The position numbers and the translations under genes are program-made. Source: Pseudoxanthomonas sp. (GTDB lineage: Bacteria > Pseudomonadota > Gammaproteobacteria > Xanthomonadales > Xanthomonadaceae). From it: DNA of 64,000 nucleotides. Positions 47,514 to 55,706 of the stretch are shown here, in pieces. Position 1 is the first letter of the stretch; each line of letters begins with the position of its first letter. The stretch spans positions 1 to 64,000 of the forward strand of contig NZ_PKDG01000049.1 of assembly GCF_002863005.1 (NCBI RefSeq), written 5' to 3'. The notes under the pieces were generated by a model. The model had not been told where the DNA came from. It worked only from the letters and a program-made list of their open reading frames with translations, and made no database searches.

Positions 47514-48911
47514 CTACAGCACTTCCGACGCGTAATCCGCCAGGCGCGAGCGCTCGCCACGCCGCAGCGTGATGTGCGCGCTGTGCGCCCAGTTCTTGAA
47601 GCGGTCCACCGCGTAGGTCAGGCCGGACGTCGTCTCGGTCAGGTAGGGCGTGTCTATCTGTTCCACGTTGCCCAGGCAGACGATCTTGGTGCCGGGGCCG
47701 GCGCGGGTGATCAGCGTCTTCATCTGCTTCGGGGTGAGGTTCTGCGCCTCGTCGAGGATCAGGTAGCGCGACAGGAACGTGCGGCCACGCATGAAGTTCA
47801 TCGAACGGATCTTGATGCGCGAGGCGAGCAGGTCGTTGGTCGCGGCGCGGCCCCAGGCGCCGCCTTCCTGGTTGTGCGTCAGCACTTCCAAGTTGTCGGT
47901 AAGAGCGCCCATCCACGGCGTCATCTTCTCTTCCTCGGTGCCCGGCAGGAAGCCGATGTCCTCGCCGACGCTGACTGTGGCGCGGGTCATGATGATCTCG
48001 CGGTAGCGCTGCTGGTCCATCGTCTGCGCCAGGCCGGCGGCGAGCGCGAGCAGCGTCTTGCCGGTGCCGGCGGTACCGAGGAGGGTGACGAAATCGACTT
48101 CGGGATCCATCAGCGCGTTGAGCGCGAAATTCTGTTCGCGGTTGCGCGCATTGATGCCCCACACCGCATGCTGGCTGTGGCGGAAGTCGTCGACGATCTG
48201 CAGCGTCGCCTTGTCGCCCTCGACCTTGCTGACGCGGAATTCGGACTCGTCGTCGCCGGGCAGGTACAGGTACTGGTTGGGGTACCAGCCCGCGCCATCG
48301 GCCATCGTCACTTCGTAGAACGTGCGGCCCTTGTCAGTCCACGAGCGCAGGTCCTTGCCATGGCGTTGCCAGAAATCCTCCGGCAGCGGATCGGCGCCGG
48401 TGTACAGCAGGCTGAAATCGTCGAGCGCGCGATCATTCTCGTAGTCCTCCGACACGATGCCGGCGATCGCCGCCTTGATGCGCAGGTTGATGTCCTTGGA
48501 GACGAACACCACCGGGATCTCCGGCTCGCTCTCCTTCAGCGCGAGGATGGCGCCGAGGATGGCGTTGTCGGGAATGACCGCACCGAAGCTCTTGCCGGCA
48601 TCGAAATGGCTGGTCTGGAAGCGCAGCAGGCCCGCGCTCTGTGAGCCGCGCAGCTGCAGGCTGTTGGGCTGCACGAGCGGAATGCCGGCGGCCAGGTTGT
48701 CCAGGCCGGACGCCTCGACCAGTTCGTTGAGGAAGCGGCTGACCTGCCGCGCGTTGCGGCTCGCTTCCGAGGTTCCCTTCTTGCCGTTGTCCAGTTCCTC
48801 GATCACCTGCATCGGCAGGAAGACGTCGTGCTCCTCGAACTTGAACAGCGCGGTGGGGTCGTGCATCAGCACGTTGGTGTCCAACACATAGATACGCTTG
48901 CTACGGGTCAT
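47514..48911 (-). CDS. PIN-PhoH family ATPase/ribonuclease-like protein
   Basis: A 465-residue protein. The N-terminal PIN domain (about 1-150) has YVLDTNVLMHD, EELDNGKKG and FVSKDINLR with conserved acidic residues. The PhoH ATPase domain (about 255-460) has LLGTAGTGKT (Walker A), YLILDEAQNLTPKQ (Walker B), LGNVEQID. This PhoH2-like fusion is linked to RNA unwinding and cleavage (family knowledge). ATG 48911 has GAGG 8 nt upstream. A hairpin at 48974-49005 separates it from bcp. Confidence 0.93.
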   Translation of the reverse strand: MTRSKRIYVLDTNVLMHDPTALFKFEEHDVFLPMQVIEELDNGKKGTSEASRNARQVSRFLNELVEASGLDNLAAGIPLVQPNSLQLRGSQSAGLLRFQTSHFDAGKSFGAVIPDNAILGAILALKESEPEIPVVFVSKDINLRIKAAIAGIVSEDYENDRALDDFSLLYTGADPLPEDFWQRHGKDLRSWTDKGRTFYEVTMADGAGWYPNQYLYLPGDDESEFRVSKVEGDKATLQIVDDFRHSQHAVWGINARNREQNFALNALMDPEVDFVTLLGTAGTGKTLLALAAGLAQTMDQQRYREIIMTRATVSVGEDIGFLPGTEEEKMTPWMGALTDNLEVLTHNQEGGAWGRAATNDLLASRIKIRSMNFMRGRTFLSRYLILDEAQNLTPKQMKTLITRAGPGTKIVCLGNVEQIDTPYLTETTSGLTYAVDRFKNWAHSAHITLRRGERSRLADYASEVL

Positions 48912-48973
48912 TCGGGCAACCTCATCGAGGAAGATGTGTGAACACGGGCGACATTTCCGCGGACAGCAGCGAA

Positions 48974-49005
48974 CCACCATGACCCGCCGCGGCGCGGGAT
49001 GGTGG
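48974..49005 (-). terminator. Hairpin downstream of bcp
   Basis: CCACCAT pairs with ATGGTGG, and inner CCCGC pairs with GCGGG. There is no clear T-run, so it may be a weak or Rho-assisted terminator between bcp and the PhoH gene. Confidence 0.35.
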
Positions 49006-49026
49006 GTGGAAGGGAAGGGGATTTCG

Positions 49027-49512
49027 TCACTGGGCCTGGTGGGCCTTCAGCGCGTCCAGCACGGCGTCGGCATGGCCGGGAACCTTCACGCCGCGCCACT
49101 CCTGCACGATGCGGCCGTCCGGCGAGATCAGGAAGGTGCTGCGCACCACGCCCAGCACCTTGCGGCCATACATGTTCTTCTCGTGGATCACGTCGAAGGC
49201 CTTGCACAGCGCTTCGTCGGCGTCGCTCACCAGCGGGAACCTGAAGCCCTGCTTGGCGCAGAAGTTGTCGTGCGATTTCACCGAGTCGCGCGAGACGCCC
49301 AATACGGTGGCGTCGAGCTTGGCGAACTTCGGCAGCAGCGCGTTGAAGTCCAGACCCTCGGTGGTGCAGCCGGGAGTGCTGTCCTTCGGATAGAAGTAGA
49401 GCACCAGCCATCGGCCGGCGTAGTCGGCGAGGGTGGCGGTCTCGCCGCCAGACAGGGCCAGCGGCAGTTTCAGTGTCGATTTGGGCAGGGCTTTCGCGCT
49501 TTTCGCCGTCAT
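49027..49512 (-). CDS. bcp: Peroxiredoxin PrxQ/Bcp
   Basis: A 161-residue peroxiredoxin: YFYPKDSTPGCT with peroxidatic Cys49. The E. coli resolving Cys at +5 is absent (CTTEGL). A second cysteine, Cys85 in HDNFCAKQ, sits 36 residues later, the same spacing as Cys48/Cys84 of Xanthomonas PrxQ (recall), so it is probably an atypical 2-Cys enzyme. It reduces hydrogen peroxide and organic peroxides. It lies 2 nt after gcvR, the conserved gcvR-bcp pair. Confidence 0.94.
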   Translation of the reverse strand: MTAKSAKALPKSTLKLPLALSGGETATLADYAGRWLVLYFYPKDSTPGCTTEGLDFNALLPKFAKLDATVLGVSRDSVKSHDNFCAKQGFRFPLVSDADEALCKAFDVIHEKNMYGRKVLGVVRSTFLISPDGRIVQEWRGVKVPGHADAVLDALKAHQAQ

Positions 49513-49514
49513 CG

Positions 49515-50075
49515 TCAGAACTTCATCGGATCCATGATCGCGTCCAGGTTCAGATGGTCGCAGAATTCGAGGAAATCGTCGCGCAGCGCGGCGATGTGCA
49601 TGTTGGCCGGCACGCCGATGGTGACCTGCGCCGAGAACATCTCCGCCCCGGTCTGCATCGCGCGGTAGCGCGTGCTCTGCAGGTTCTCGATGGTGATCCC
49701 CTGGCGGTCGAAGAAATCCGCCAGCTGGAACAGGATGCCAGACTTGTCGGCGGCCACCACTTCCACGATGTACGGCAGCAGGTTGGATTGCACCACCTTC
49801 GGCCCGGTGCGGTAGAACACCAGCTTCAGGCCGTCGTCGCGCTCGAGCCGCGACAGCATGGCTTCCAGCTTCGCCACCGCGTCCCAGGACCCGGTCGCGA
49901 GCGCGGTCACCGACACGTCGCGGCCCACCGTGGACAGCCGCGCGTCCACCAGATTGCAGCCGCTGTCGGCGATCCGGCGCGTCACCGACAGGAGCGGCGA
50001 TTCCGGATGCGTCGTATAGGCGGTGATCAGGAGGTGGTTTTCGGTCGGCGAAGGCCGGGGCGTGGAATCGGTCAA
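49515..50075 (-). CDS. gcvR: Glycine cleavage repressor-like ACT protein
   Basis: A 186-residue protein with two ACT domains: LLITAYTTHPESPLLSVTRRIADSGCNLVDARL near the start, and LPYIVEVVAADKSGILFQLADFF in the second half. This matches GcvR-type regulators. The TTG at 50075 is chosen because GGAAG lies about 6 nt upstream and no ATG follows before the ACT domain; a longer reading frame exists upstream but crosses the promoter region. The pair gcvR-bcp divergent from dapA-bamC is conserved in enterobacteria and xanthomonads. Confidence 0.85.
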   Translation of the reverse strand: MTDSTPRPSPTENHLLITAYTTHPESPLLSVTRRIADSGCNLVDARLSTVGRDVSVTALATGSWDAVAKLEAMLSRLERDDGLKLVFYRTGPKVVQSNLLPYIVEVVAADKSGILFQLADFFDRQGITIENLQSTRYRAMQTGAEMFSAQVTIGVPANMHIAALRDDFLEFCDHLNLDAIMDPMKF

Positions 50076-50137
50076 GAGAGCTTCCGGCGTTGCGGTCAGG
50101 CTGAATGGCGGCCGGGCAGCGGCCCGACGACGCAGGC

Positions 50138-50167
50138 AGCATACTTGCCCGCCCTTTGAGCCCGCAA
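50138..50167 (-). promoter_or_regulatory. Putative promoter of gcvR-bcp
   Basis: On the - strand TTGCGG and TATGCT are separated by 18 nt. They lie about 63 nt upstream of the TTG start of gcvR, within the divergent gcvR/dapA region. Confidence 0.35.
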
Positions 50168-50255
50168 GTAACATGCGGCCGACATTGCAGGCGGACCGGG
50201 ACGACCGCGCTCACGGGCGCTTCCGGTGCGCCGGATCCCCACCGAGAGCCTCCCC

Positions 50256-51164
50256 TTGCACCTTTCCGGCAGCATCACCGCACTGGCCACGCCGTTTTCG
50301 GCGTCGGGCGAACTCGACCTGCACGCCTGGCGCGCGCTGCTGAAACAGCAGCTCGACGGCGGCACGCAGGGCGTGGTGGTGGCGGGTTCGACCGGCGAAG
50401 CGGCGGCGTTGTCCGACGACGAGTACGACACGGTCCTGCGCATCGCGGTGGAAGAGATGCGTGGGCGCCTTCCCGTGCTGGCCGGCACCGGCCAGATGAA
50501 TACCGCCAGGACCATCGCGGCGACCCGCCGTGCGGCCGCGGGCGGCGCGCAGTTCGCGCTGGTGGTGACGCCGCCCTATGTCCGGCCGACGCAGGCAGGC
50601 CTGGTGGCCCACTATCGCGCCGTCGCCGACCAGGGCGGCCTGCCGGTCGTTCTCTACAACGTGCCGGGCCGGACCGGCTGCGACCTGCTGCCGGAAACGG
50701 TCGCCGAACTCGTCGACCACCCGAACATCGTCGGCATCAAGGAAGCGCGTTCCGAGCCCGAGCGCATGTCCGCACTGCTGGCGCTGCGCACGCCGGGCTT
50801 CGCGATCCTGAGTGGCGACGACCCGACCGCGTCGCGCGCGATGCTGGCCGGAGCCGATGGCCTGATCTCCGTCGGGTCCAATGCGTTGCCGCGCACGTTC
50901 CGCCGCCTGTGCGACGTGGCGCGCGCCGGTGATGCCGCGGCCGCGTCAGCGCTGGACGCGCAGCTGCAGGAGATCTACGCCTTCCTCGGCGTCGAATCCA
51001 ATCCCATTCCGGTGAAGGCGTTGCTGCAGCGTGCGGGGTTCGGCCACGGCCTGCGCCTGCCGCTGCTCGCGCTGTCCGCCGCCCATGCCGATACCGCCGA
51101 TCGCCTCGCCGCCGTGGCGCAGGCGCTGGAAGCACAATCCAGCCGCGATACCCTCGCGGCCTGA
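50256..51164 (+). CDS. dapA: 4-hydroxy-tetrahydrodipicolinate synthase
   Basis: A 302-residue NAL-superfamily TIM barrel: [11 protein letters not shown] at the N-terminus, [19 protein letters not shown] with the catalytic Tyr, LYNVPGRTG, and Schiff-base Lys in VGIKEA. It condenses pyruvate with aspartate semialdehyde in lysine/diaminopimelate synthesis. TTG 50256 gives the usual family N-terminus; an in-frame GTG at 50226 would add 10 residues. bamC follows after 15 nt. Confidence 0.93.
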   Translation: MHLSGSITALATPFSASGELDLHAWRALLKQQLDGGTQGVVVAGSTGEAAALSDDEYDTVLRIAVEEMRGRLPVLAGTGQMNTARTIAATRRAAAGGAQFALVVTPPYVRPTQAGLVAHYRAVADQGGLPVVLYNVPGRTGCDLLPETVAELVDHPNIVGIKEARSEPERMSALLALRTPGFAILSGDDPTASRAMLAGADGLISVGSNALPRTFRRLCDVARAGDAAAASALDAQLQEIYAFLGVESNPIPVKALLQRAGFGHGLRLPLLALSAAHADTADRLAAVAQALEAQSSRDTLAA

Positions 51165-51179
51165 ACCCAGGAGAACCTC

Positions 51180-51668
51180 ATGCGTCTTTCGTCTTCCCTC
51201 GTGCGTCCGCTTGCCCTCGTGCTGCTGGTCGTCTCCGTCGCCGGCTGCTCGTGGTTCAAGAAGGGTGCGCGGGGCGACTATGCGCTGGCGCCGGAAGCCC
51301 GTCCGCTGGAAGTGCCGCCGGACCTGAACCTGCCCAACACCAGCGGCGCCATGCAGGTGCCGGCCGCCAGCCAGCCCACGTCGTCCAACGCCCCGACCGC
51401 CGGTGGGTTCAGTGTGGCCGGCTCACGCGACGACGCCTTCACCCGCGTCGGTGAAGCGCTTGCCGGCGTCGAAGGCGTGACCATCGCGAGCCGCGCGCAG
51501 CTGCTGGGGACCTATGACGTGAGCTACGAGGGCGCAAGCTTCCTGGTGCGCGTGTCGGCGGTGGACGCGGGCGCGTACGTATCGGCGGTCGATCCGCGCG
51601 GCCTGCCGGCGACGTCGCCGGCCGCGACCAAGCTGCTTGCGGCATTGAAGGCGAAGCTGGGCGGCTGA
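51180..51668 (+). CDS. bamC: BamC/NlpB-like lipoprotein (short form)
   Basis: A 162-residue lipoprotein with lipobox SVAGC (Cys23). The following segment (DYALAPEARPLEVPPDLNLP) is the unstructured BamC arm that binds BamD in E. coli. Only one helix-grip-like domain (about 75-160: DDAFTRVGEAL, YDVSYEGASFLVRV) follows, so it is about half of E. coli BamC (344 aa). GGAG lies 7 nt before the ATG. The position just after dapA supports the assignment. Confidence 0.82.
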   Translation: MRLSSSLVRPLALVLLVVSVAGCSWFKKGARGDYALAPEARPLEVPPDLNLPNTSGAMQVPAASQPTSSNAPTAGGFSVAGSRDDAFTRVGEALAGVEGVTIASRAQLLGTYDVSYEGASFLVRVSAVDAGAYVSAVDPRGLPATSPAATKLLAALKAKLGG

Positions 51669-51691
51669 TCGCATCCGCCGCGACATGCGAG

Positions 51692-51716
51692 AAGGGCGCC
51701 GCAAGGCGCCCTTTTT
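51692..51716 (+). terminator. Intrinsic terminator of dapA-bamC
   Basis: AAGGGCGCC and GGCGCCCTT form a 9-bp stem with a GCAA tetraloop, ending in a run of T. Confidence 0.9.
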
Positions 51717-51745
51717 CATGGGAGGCGTTCCGCCATGCCGCGCGG

Positions 51746-52069
51746 TCAGCGCTCCAGCAGCGGCAACTTGCCGGGCTTTCCTTCCCACTCCTTGGCGTCC
51801 GGCAACGGCTCCTTGCGGGTGGTGATCACCGGCCAGGCGCGCGAGAGTTCGGCGTTCAGCGCCACGTAGCCCTCCTGTCCCGCCGGCACGTCGTCCTCGG
51901 GATAGATGGCATTGATGGGGCATTCCGGCTCGCACAGCGTGCAGTCGATGCATTCGTCCGGATCGATCACCAGGAAGTTCGGCCCTTCGTGGAAACAGTC
52001 CACCGGACAGACCTCCACGCAGTCGGTGTACTTGCACTTGATGCAGTTTTCGGTGACGACGAAGGGCAT
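51746..52069 (-). CDS. fdxA: Seven-iron ferredoxin FdxA
   Basis: A 107-residue Azotobacter FdI-type ferredoxin. Cys9, Cys12, Cys17, Cys21 and Cys25 are in the first motif ([17 protein letters not shown]); Cys40, Cys43, Cys46 and Cys50 are in the second ([14 protein letters not shown]). The spacing fits one 3Fe-4S and one 4Fe-4S cluster, plus the long C-terminal extension of this group. It acts as a low-potential electron carrier. Transcribed toward bamC; the bamC terminator lies between the two genes. Confidence 0.94.
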   Translation of the reverse strand: MPFVVTENCIKCKYTDCVEVCPVDCFHEGPNFLVIDPDECIDCTLCEPECPINAIYPEDDVPAGQEGYVALNAELSRAWPVITTRKEPLPDAKEWEGKPGKLPLLER

Positions 52070-52360
52070 GAAGACGAGCGCTCGAGCGGGAACCGCGCAA
52101 GTTTAATGCAGCCGGCCCGTCGTGGCGCGAATGCAGGCAGGCGTCCGCGTGATGCGCACTTCATCGCGACACAATGACGTAGCCCCGACCCTGTACCGCT
52201 TCGACCGTGCATCGGGCGTCGTCCCATCCGTCGGCGGTATTGCGGGTTTCGAATCCAATTAAGTTCAAAAATAGGACAAATAATTGAGATTGGCTGGGTT
52301 TATTCCATTTTTGATAGCGCCCAAGCTTCGTACCCTGTCCACCACCCAAGGAGTTTCGCC
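52070..52360. promoter_or_regulatory. AT-rich divergent region between fdxA and pirin gene
   Basis: These 291 nt hold no convincing gene. The part 52241-52325 is strikingly AT-rich for this genome (AATTAAGTTCAAAAATAGG, AATAATTGAG, CATTTTTGATAG) and probably contains the pirin promoter and a regulator site. TTGAGA at 52284 is a possible -35. The ribosome-binding site AAGGAG lies 9 nt before the pirin ATG. Confidence 0.45.
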
Positions 52361-53068
52361 ATGATCACCCTCCGCCCTGCCGAGGCCCGCGGCCATGCCA
52401 ATCACGGTTGGCTGGATTCCTGGCACAGCTTCTCCTTCGCCAACTACTTCGATGACAAGCACGTCCACTGGGGCCCGTTGCGCGTCATCAACGAGGATCG
52501 CGTGGCCGCCGGGCGCGGCTTCGGCGAACACGGCCACCGCGACATGGAAATCATCAGCTACGTGCTGGAAGGCGCGCTGGGCCACAAGGACTCGATGGGC
52601 AACAGCTCCAGCATCGTGCCCGGTGATGTGCAGCGCATGAGCGCCGGCACCGGCGTGCAGCACTCCGAGTTCAATTACAACGCGTCCGGTGCCACGCACT
52701 TCCTGCAGATCTGGATCATTCCCGATCGGCAGGGCGTCGAGCCGTCGTACGAGGAGAAATCCTTTCCCGCAACCGACAAGCAGGGCCGCCTGCGCCTGGC
52801 GGTCAGTCCCGATGGCGCCGATGGGTCGGTCCGCATCCACCAGGATGCGCGCATGTATGTCGGTCTGTTCGATGGCAGCGAGAAGGCCGAACTGCCGCTC
52901 GCCGACGGTCGGCTCGGCTACGTGCATGTGGCGCGTGGCGAGGCGACCGTCAACGGGAAGCCCCTGAAGGCGGGTGATGCACTGCTGTACGACGCGGAGC
53001 CGCTGGTCACCATCGAACGCGGCATCGGTGCCGAGGTGCTGGTGTTCGACCTTCCGCGGATGCAATGA
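52361..53068 (+). CDS. Pirin family protein (YhhW-like)
   Basis: A 235-residue bicupin. The N-terminal cupin has all four metal ligands of YhhW-type quercetin 2,3-dioxygenases: His57 and His59 in GEHGHRDME, His101 and Glu103 in GVQHSEFN. LDSWHSFSFANYFD near the N-terminus is the pirin signature. It probably binds Fe, Ni or Cu and has dioxygenase or redox-sensing function; the physiological substrate is unknown. It is monocistronic, 100 nt before the mipA-like gene. Confidence 0.9.
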   Translation: MITLRPAEARGHANHGWLDSWHSFSFANYFDDKHVHWGPLRVINEDRVAAGRGFGEHGHRDMEIISYVLEGALGHKDSMGNSSSIVPGDVQRMSAGTGVQHSEFNYNASGATHFLQIWIIPDRQGVEPSYEEKSFPATDKQGRLRLAVSPDGADGSVRIHQDARMYVGLFDGSEKAELPLADGRLGYVHVARGEATVNGKPLKAGDALLYDAEPLVTIERGIGAEVLVFDLPRMQ

Positions 53069-53094
53069 GGCGAGGTGCAGTGGACGCGCGGTGA

Positions 53095-53111
53095 CTTAAG
53101 GAGTTCTTAAA
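53095..53111. promoter_or_regulatory. CTTAAG-N5-CTTAAA direct repeat, PmrA/QseB-type box
   Basis: CTTAAG GAGTT CTTAAA: two TTAA cores 11 bp apart, the geometry of OmpR/PmrA/QseB-type response-regulator sites. It ends 57 nt before the mipA-like ATG. A matching box lies upstream of the response regulator at 57795-57811. Confidence 0.6.
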
Positions 53112-53168
53112 CATCCCGCGCGAGCATGGGCGGGCCGGGCAATCCGGTCCCCCACCGCCGAGGTTTCC

Positions 53169-53975
53169 ATGAGTCTGCTGCGTGCCTGCACACCGCTGTT
53201 GCTGCTGTTGCCCTTCTCCGCGTTCGCCCAGGTCGTCGAGCGCACCGATGCCAAGGCGCAGGACCAGTTGCCGTCGCGCTGGAGCGCCGGCCTGGCCGTC
53301 GTGCACCGCGACAGCGAGTACGCGGGCGAAGGCACACGCACGCGCGTGTATCCCAACCTCGCCTACGATGGCGAACGTGTCTACCTGCGTGGCGCGGCAC
53401 TGGGCTACCGCGTCCACGTGGACGATCGTTTCGAACTGCGCACCTTCATCGCGGGTCGTCTGGATGGGCTGGATGCCGATGACTTCGGCACCGCCGAACT
53501 CGCGCGTCGCGGCGTGGACCGCCGGCTGCTGTCCGATCGCGACGACAGTGTCGACATCGGCGTCGGCGCGAGCTGGAAGGGGGCGGGCGGCAAGCTCGAC
53601 CTGGACGCGCGCGTCGATGTGACCGGTACCAGCGACGGCTACGCGGTCGCCCTCGACTACAGCTATCCGCTGGCGCTCGGTCGCACGACCCTGGTGCCTT
53701 CGGTGGGCGCCATCCGCCTGTCGGCGGACCTGGCGGACTACTACTACGGCATCCTCGATGAAGAGGTCGCACGCGGCGTGGCGGCCTACCGTCCCGGTGC
53801 GGCCACGGTGCCGCGCGCCAGCCTGACCCTGGTCCATCCCTTCGCCAGACGCTGGGCGCTGGTGGGCAACGTGGAATACCGGGCCTTGCCCGACGCGCTG
53901 CAGGACAGCCCGTTGGTCGAGGAGGGCAAGGACCGCAGCACGTCGCTCTTCGTCGGCATCTCGCGCGGATTCTGA
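53169..53975 (+). CDS. MipA/OmpV family outer-membrane protein
   Basis: A 268-residue protein with a signal peptide ending SAFA-Q (residue 20) and beta-strand-rich barrel sequence: RWSAGLAVVHRDSEYAG, TRTRVYPNLAYDGERVYLRG, DYYYGILDEEVARGVAAYRPG, and a terminal strand STSLFVGISRGF ending in Phe. It belongs to the MipA/OmpV family by these motifs. GAGGT lies 5 nt before the ATG. It is preceded by a TTAA-type box and followed after 29 nt by a GNAT gene. Confidence 0.87.
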   Translation: MSLLRACTPLLLLLPFSAFAQVVERTDAKAQDQLPSRWSAGLAVVHRDSEYAGEGTRTRVYPNLAYDGERVYLRGAALGYRVHVDDRFELRTFIAGRLDGLDADDFGTAELARRGVDRRLLSDRDDSVDIGVGASWKGAGGKLDLDARVDVTGTSDGYAVALDYSYPLALGRTTLVPSVGAIRLSADLADYYYGILDEEVARGVAAYRPGAATVPRASLTLVHPFARRWALVGNVEYRALPDALQDSPLVEEGKDRSTSLFVGISRGF

Positions 53976-54004
53976 TCGCTGTTTCCCTAACCCTTGGAGC
54001 TCCC

Positions 54005-54586
54005 ATGAATGCACGACTTTCGCGCGCGGGGACGGCGACATTGTTTCGCCCGGTACCCGTGGCCCACCTTCCCGCACCGCAGGATCCGCCGTGGAGCCAC
54101 GCATCGGCCGATGACGACATCGATATCCGTCGCGTCACCCGGGCGCACGCCGCAGTGCTGATGCAACTGTGCGACCGCCAGCGGGCGGAACTGCCCGAAA
54201 CCTCTGGTACCCGCGCCGGTGCCGGCGTGCTGGAGCTGATGGAAGCCTTGTTCGAACCGCCGCTGCGCGCGTGGGCGTGGATCGCGGAGCGCCGCCGGGA
54301 GCCCGCGGGTTATGCCTTCGCCACGGTGGGATTCTCGATGCTCGACCGGGCGTATTACCTCAATCTCGAAGCGCTCTTCGTACCCGCCAGCGCGCGCCCC
54401 TCGGACGTCGCCACGCAGTTGCTCGCCGAAGCGCGTCGCACGGCATCGCAGCTCGGCTGCGTCGATCTCCGCTGGCAGGTGCCCGTGGGGCAGGGCGATG
54501 TCCAGATCATGCTGCCCGGGCAGGCCGGTGCGGCCACGATGGTCCAGTACGTATTCCCCACGTCGAGGAGCGGCCACGATGGCTGA
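54005..54586 (+). CDS. GNAT-like N-acetyltransferase domain protein
   Basis: A 193-residue protein. A variable N-terminal 40 residues is followed by a GNAT-like fold: IDIRRVTRAHAAVLMQLC, AWAWIAERRREPAGYAFATV, YLNLEALFVPASARPSDVATQLLAEARR (the acetyl-CoA loop position lacks the usual Q/RxxGxG/A), and DLRWQVPVGQGD. GGAG lies 5 nt before the ATG. It overlaps the next gene by 8 nt. Substrate unknown; activity uncertain because the acetyl-CoA loop is degenerate. Confidence 0.65.
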   Translation: MNARLSRAGTATLFRPVPVAHLPAPQDPPWSHASADDDIDIRRVTRAHAAVLMQLCDRQRAELPETSGTRAGAGVLELMEALFEPPLRAWAWIAERRREPAGYAFATVGFSMLDRAYYLNLEALFVPASARPSDVATQLLAEARRTASQLGCVDLRWQVPVGQGDVQIMLPGQAGAATMVQYVFPTSRSGHDG

Positions 54587-55691
54587 CCCGTCCACCCCGA
54601 TGCCTCGCCGGGGAAAACGCCTGAAGCGCATCGCGGCGGCGGCCTGCGTGTCCGCCACGGCCTTCGCCTACGCGGGCCTGTCCGGCTGCGCCACGCTGTC
54701 CTACCCGCAATCGCCGCAGTTCGGCGAGGACGGCTTCCAGAACGAACGCAAGCCGCGTGCGCTCGGTTGGCGCGATACCGGCAAGCTCTGGTGGGACTTC
54801 CTGGTCGGCGGCAAACCGGCCGGTACCGTGCCGAGGGGCGCCATTCCGGTCCAGTCGCTGTCCCGTGCGCAGTTGGACGACGCGGCGGACGGCACGCTGT
54901 ACCGGCTCGGACATTCGACCGTCCTGCTGAAGCTCGGCGGCCGGTTCTGGCTGACCGATCCGGTGTTCTCCGAGCGCGCCTCGCCCGTCCAGTGGGCGGG
55001 TCCCAAGCGCTTCCACGCGCCGCCCATCGCCCTCGATGCATTGCCGCCGCTGGCGGCCGTGGTGTTGTCGCACGATCACTACGACCATCTGGACCGCGAC
55101 ACCGTGCGCGCGCTGGCGGCGAAGACGGAGGTGTTCCTGACGCCGCTCGGCGTGGGCGACCGGCTGGTCGGGTGGGGCGTGCCCCGCGACAAGGTGCGCC
55201 AGCTCGACTGGTGGGACGAAGTGGAACGCGATGGCGTGCGCTTCACGGCGACGCCGTCGCAGCATTTCTCCGGCCGCACGCTGTCGGACCGCAACGCCAC
55301 GCTGTGGGCGTCGTGGGTGATAAGGACGGACGAGTTGAAGGTATTTTTCAGTGGCGATACCGGCTACTTCGACGGTTTCCGCACCATCGGCGAGCGCCTG
55401 GGGCCGTTCGACATCACCTTGCTGGAGTGCGGCGCCTACGACCGCCGCTGGCAGGACGTACACATGCTGCCCGCGCAGACGCTGCAGGCGCATCGCGATC
55501 TGGGCGGCCGATCGCTGGTGCCCATCCACAACAGCACCTTCGACCTGGCCTTCCATGGCTGGAGCGAACCCATGGAAACGCTGTACGCCCTGTCGCAGGA
55601 CGCAGGGGTCGCCATCGCCACTCCGGTGATCGGCCAACCGCTGTCGATCGTGCGGCCCGCCGACACGCAACCGTGGTGGCGCGGCGAATAG
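54579..55691 (+). CDS. MBL-fold metallo-hydrolase lipoprotein (NAPE-PLD/UlaG-like)
   Basis: A 370-residue protein with signal and lipobox GLSGC (about Cys37). A metallo-beta-lactamase fold follows: YRLGHSTVLLKLGGRFWLTDPVFSERASP, metal motif SHDHYDHLD, PSQHFSGR, FFSGDTGYFDG, and PIHNSTFDLAFHGW. It resembles the bacterial relatives of NAPE-phospholipase D. ATG 54579 has GAGGAG 8 nt upstream and overlaps the GNAT gene, so the two are coupled. Its predicted location is the outer membrane, periplasmic side. It may act on lipids or acyl conjugates. Confidence 0.85.
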   Translation: MADPSTPMPRRGKRLKRIAAAACVSATAFAYAGLSGCATLSYPQSPQFGEDGFQNERKPRALGWRDTGKLWWDFLVGGKPAGTVPRGAIPVQSLSRAQLDDAADGTLYRLGHSTVLLKLGGRFWLTDPVFSERASPVQWAGPKRFHAPPIALDALPPLAAVVLSHDHYDHLDRDTVRALAAKTEVFLTPLGVGDRLVGWGVPRDKVRQLDWWDEVERDGVRFTATPSQHFSGRTLSDRNATLWASWVIRTDELKVFFSGDTGYFDGFRTIGERLGPFDITLLECGAYDRRWQDVHMLPAQTLQAHRDLGGRSLVPIHNSTFDLAFHGWSEPMETLYALSQDAGVAIATPVIGQPLSIVRPADTQPWWRGE

Positions 55692-55706
55692 CGCCGCGTC
55701 GCCGAA

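Noticed and set aside
52161-52349. Small - strand frame ending in EAVQGRGYVIVSR, reminiscent of a winged-helix regulator C-terminus
   Set aside because: Only about 60 codons, no ribosome-binding site and no DNA-binding helix; the likeness to OmpR-type tails is too short to support a gene or pseudogene.
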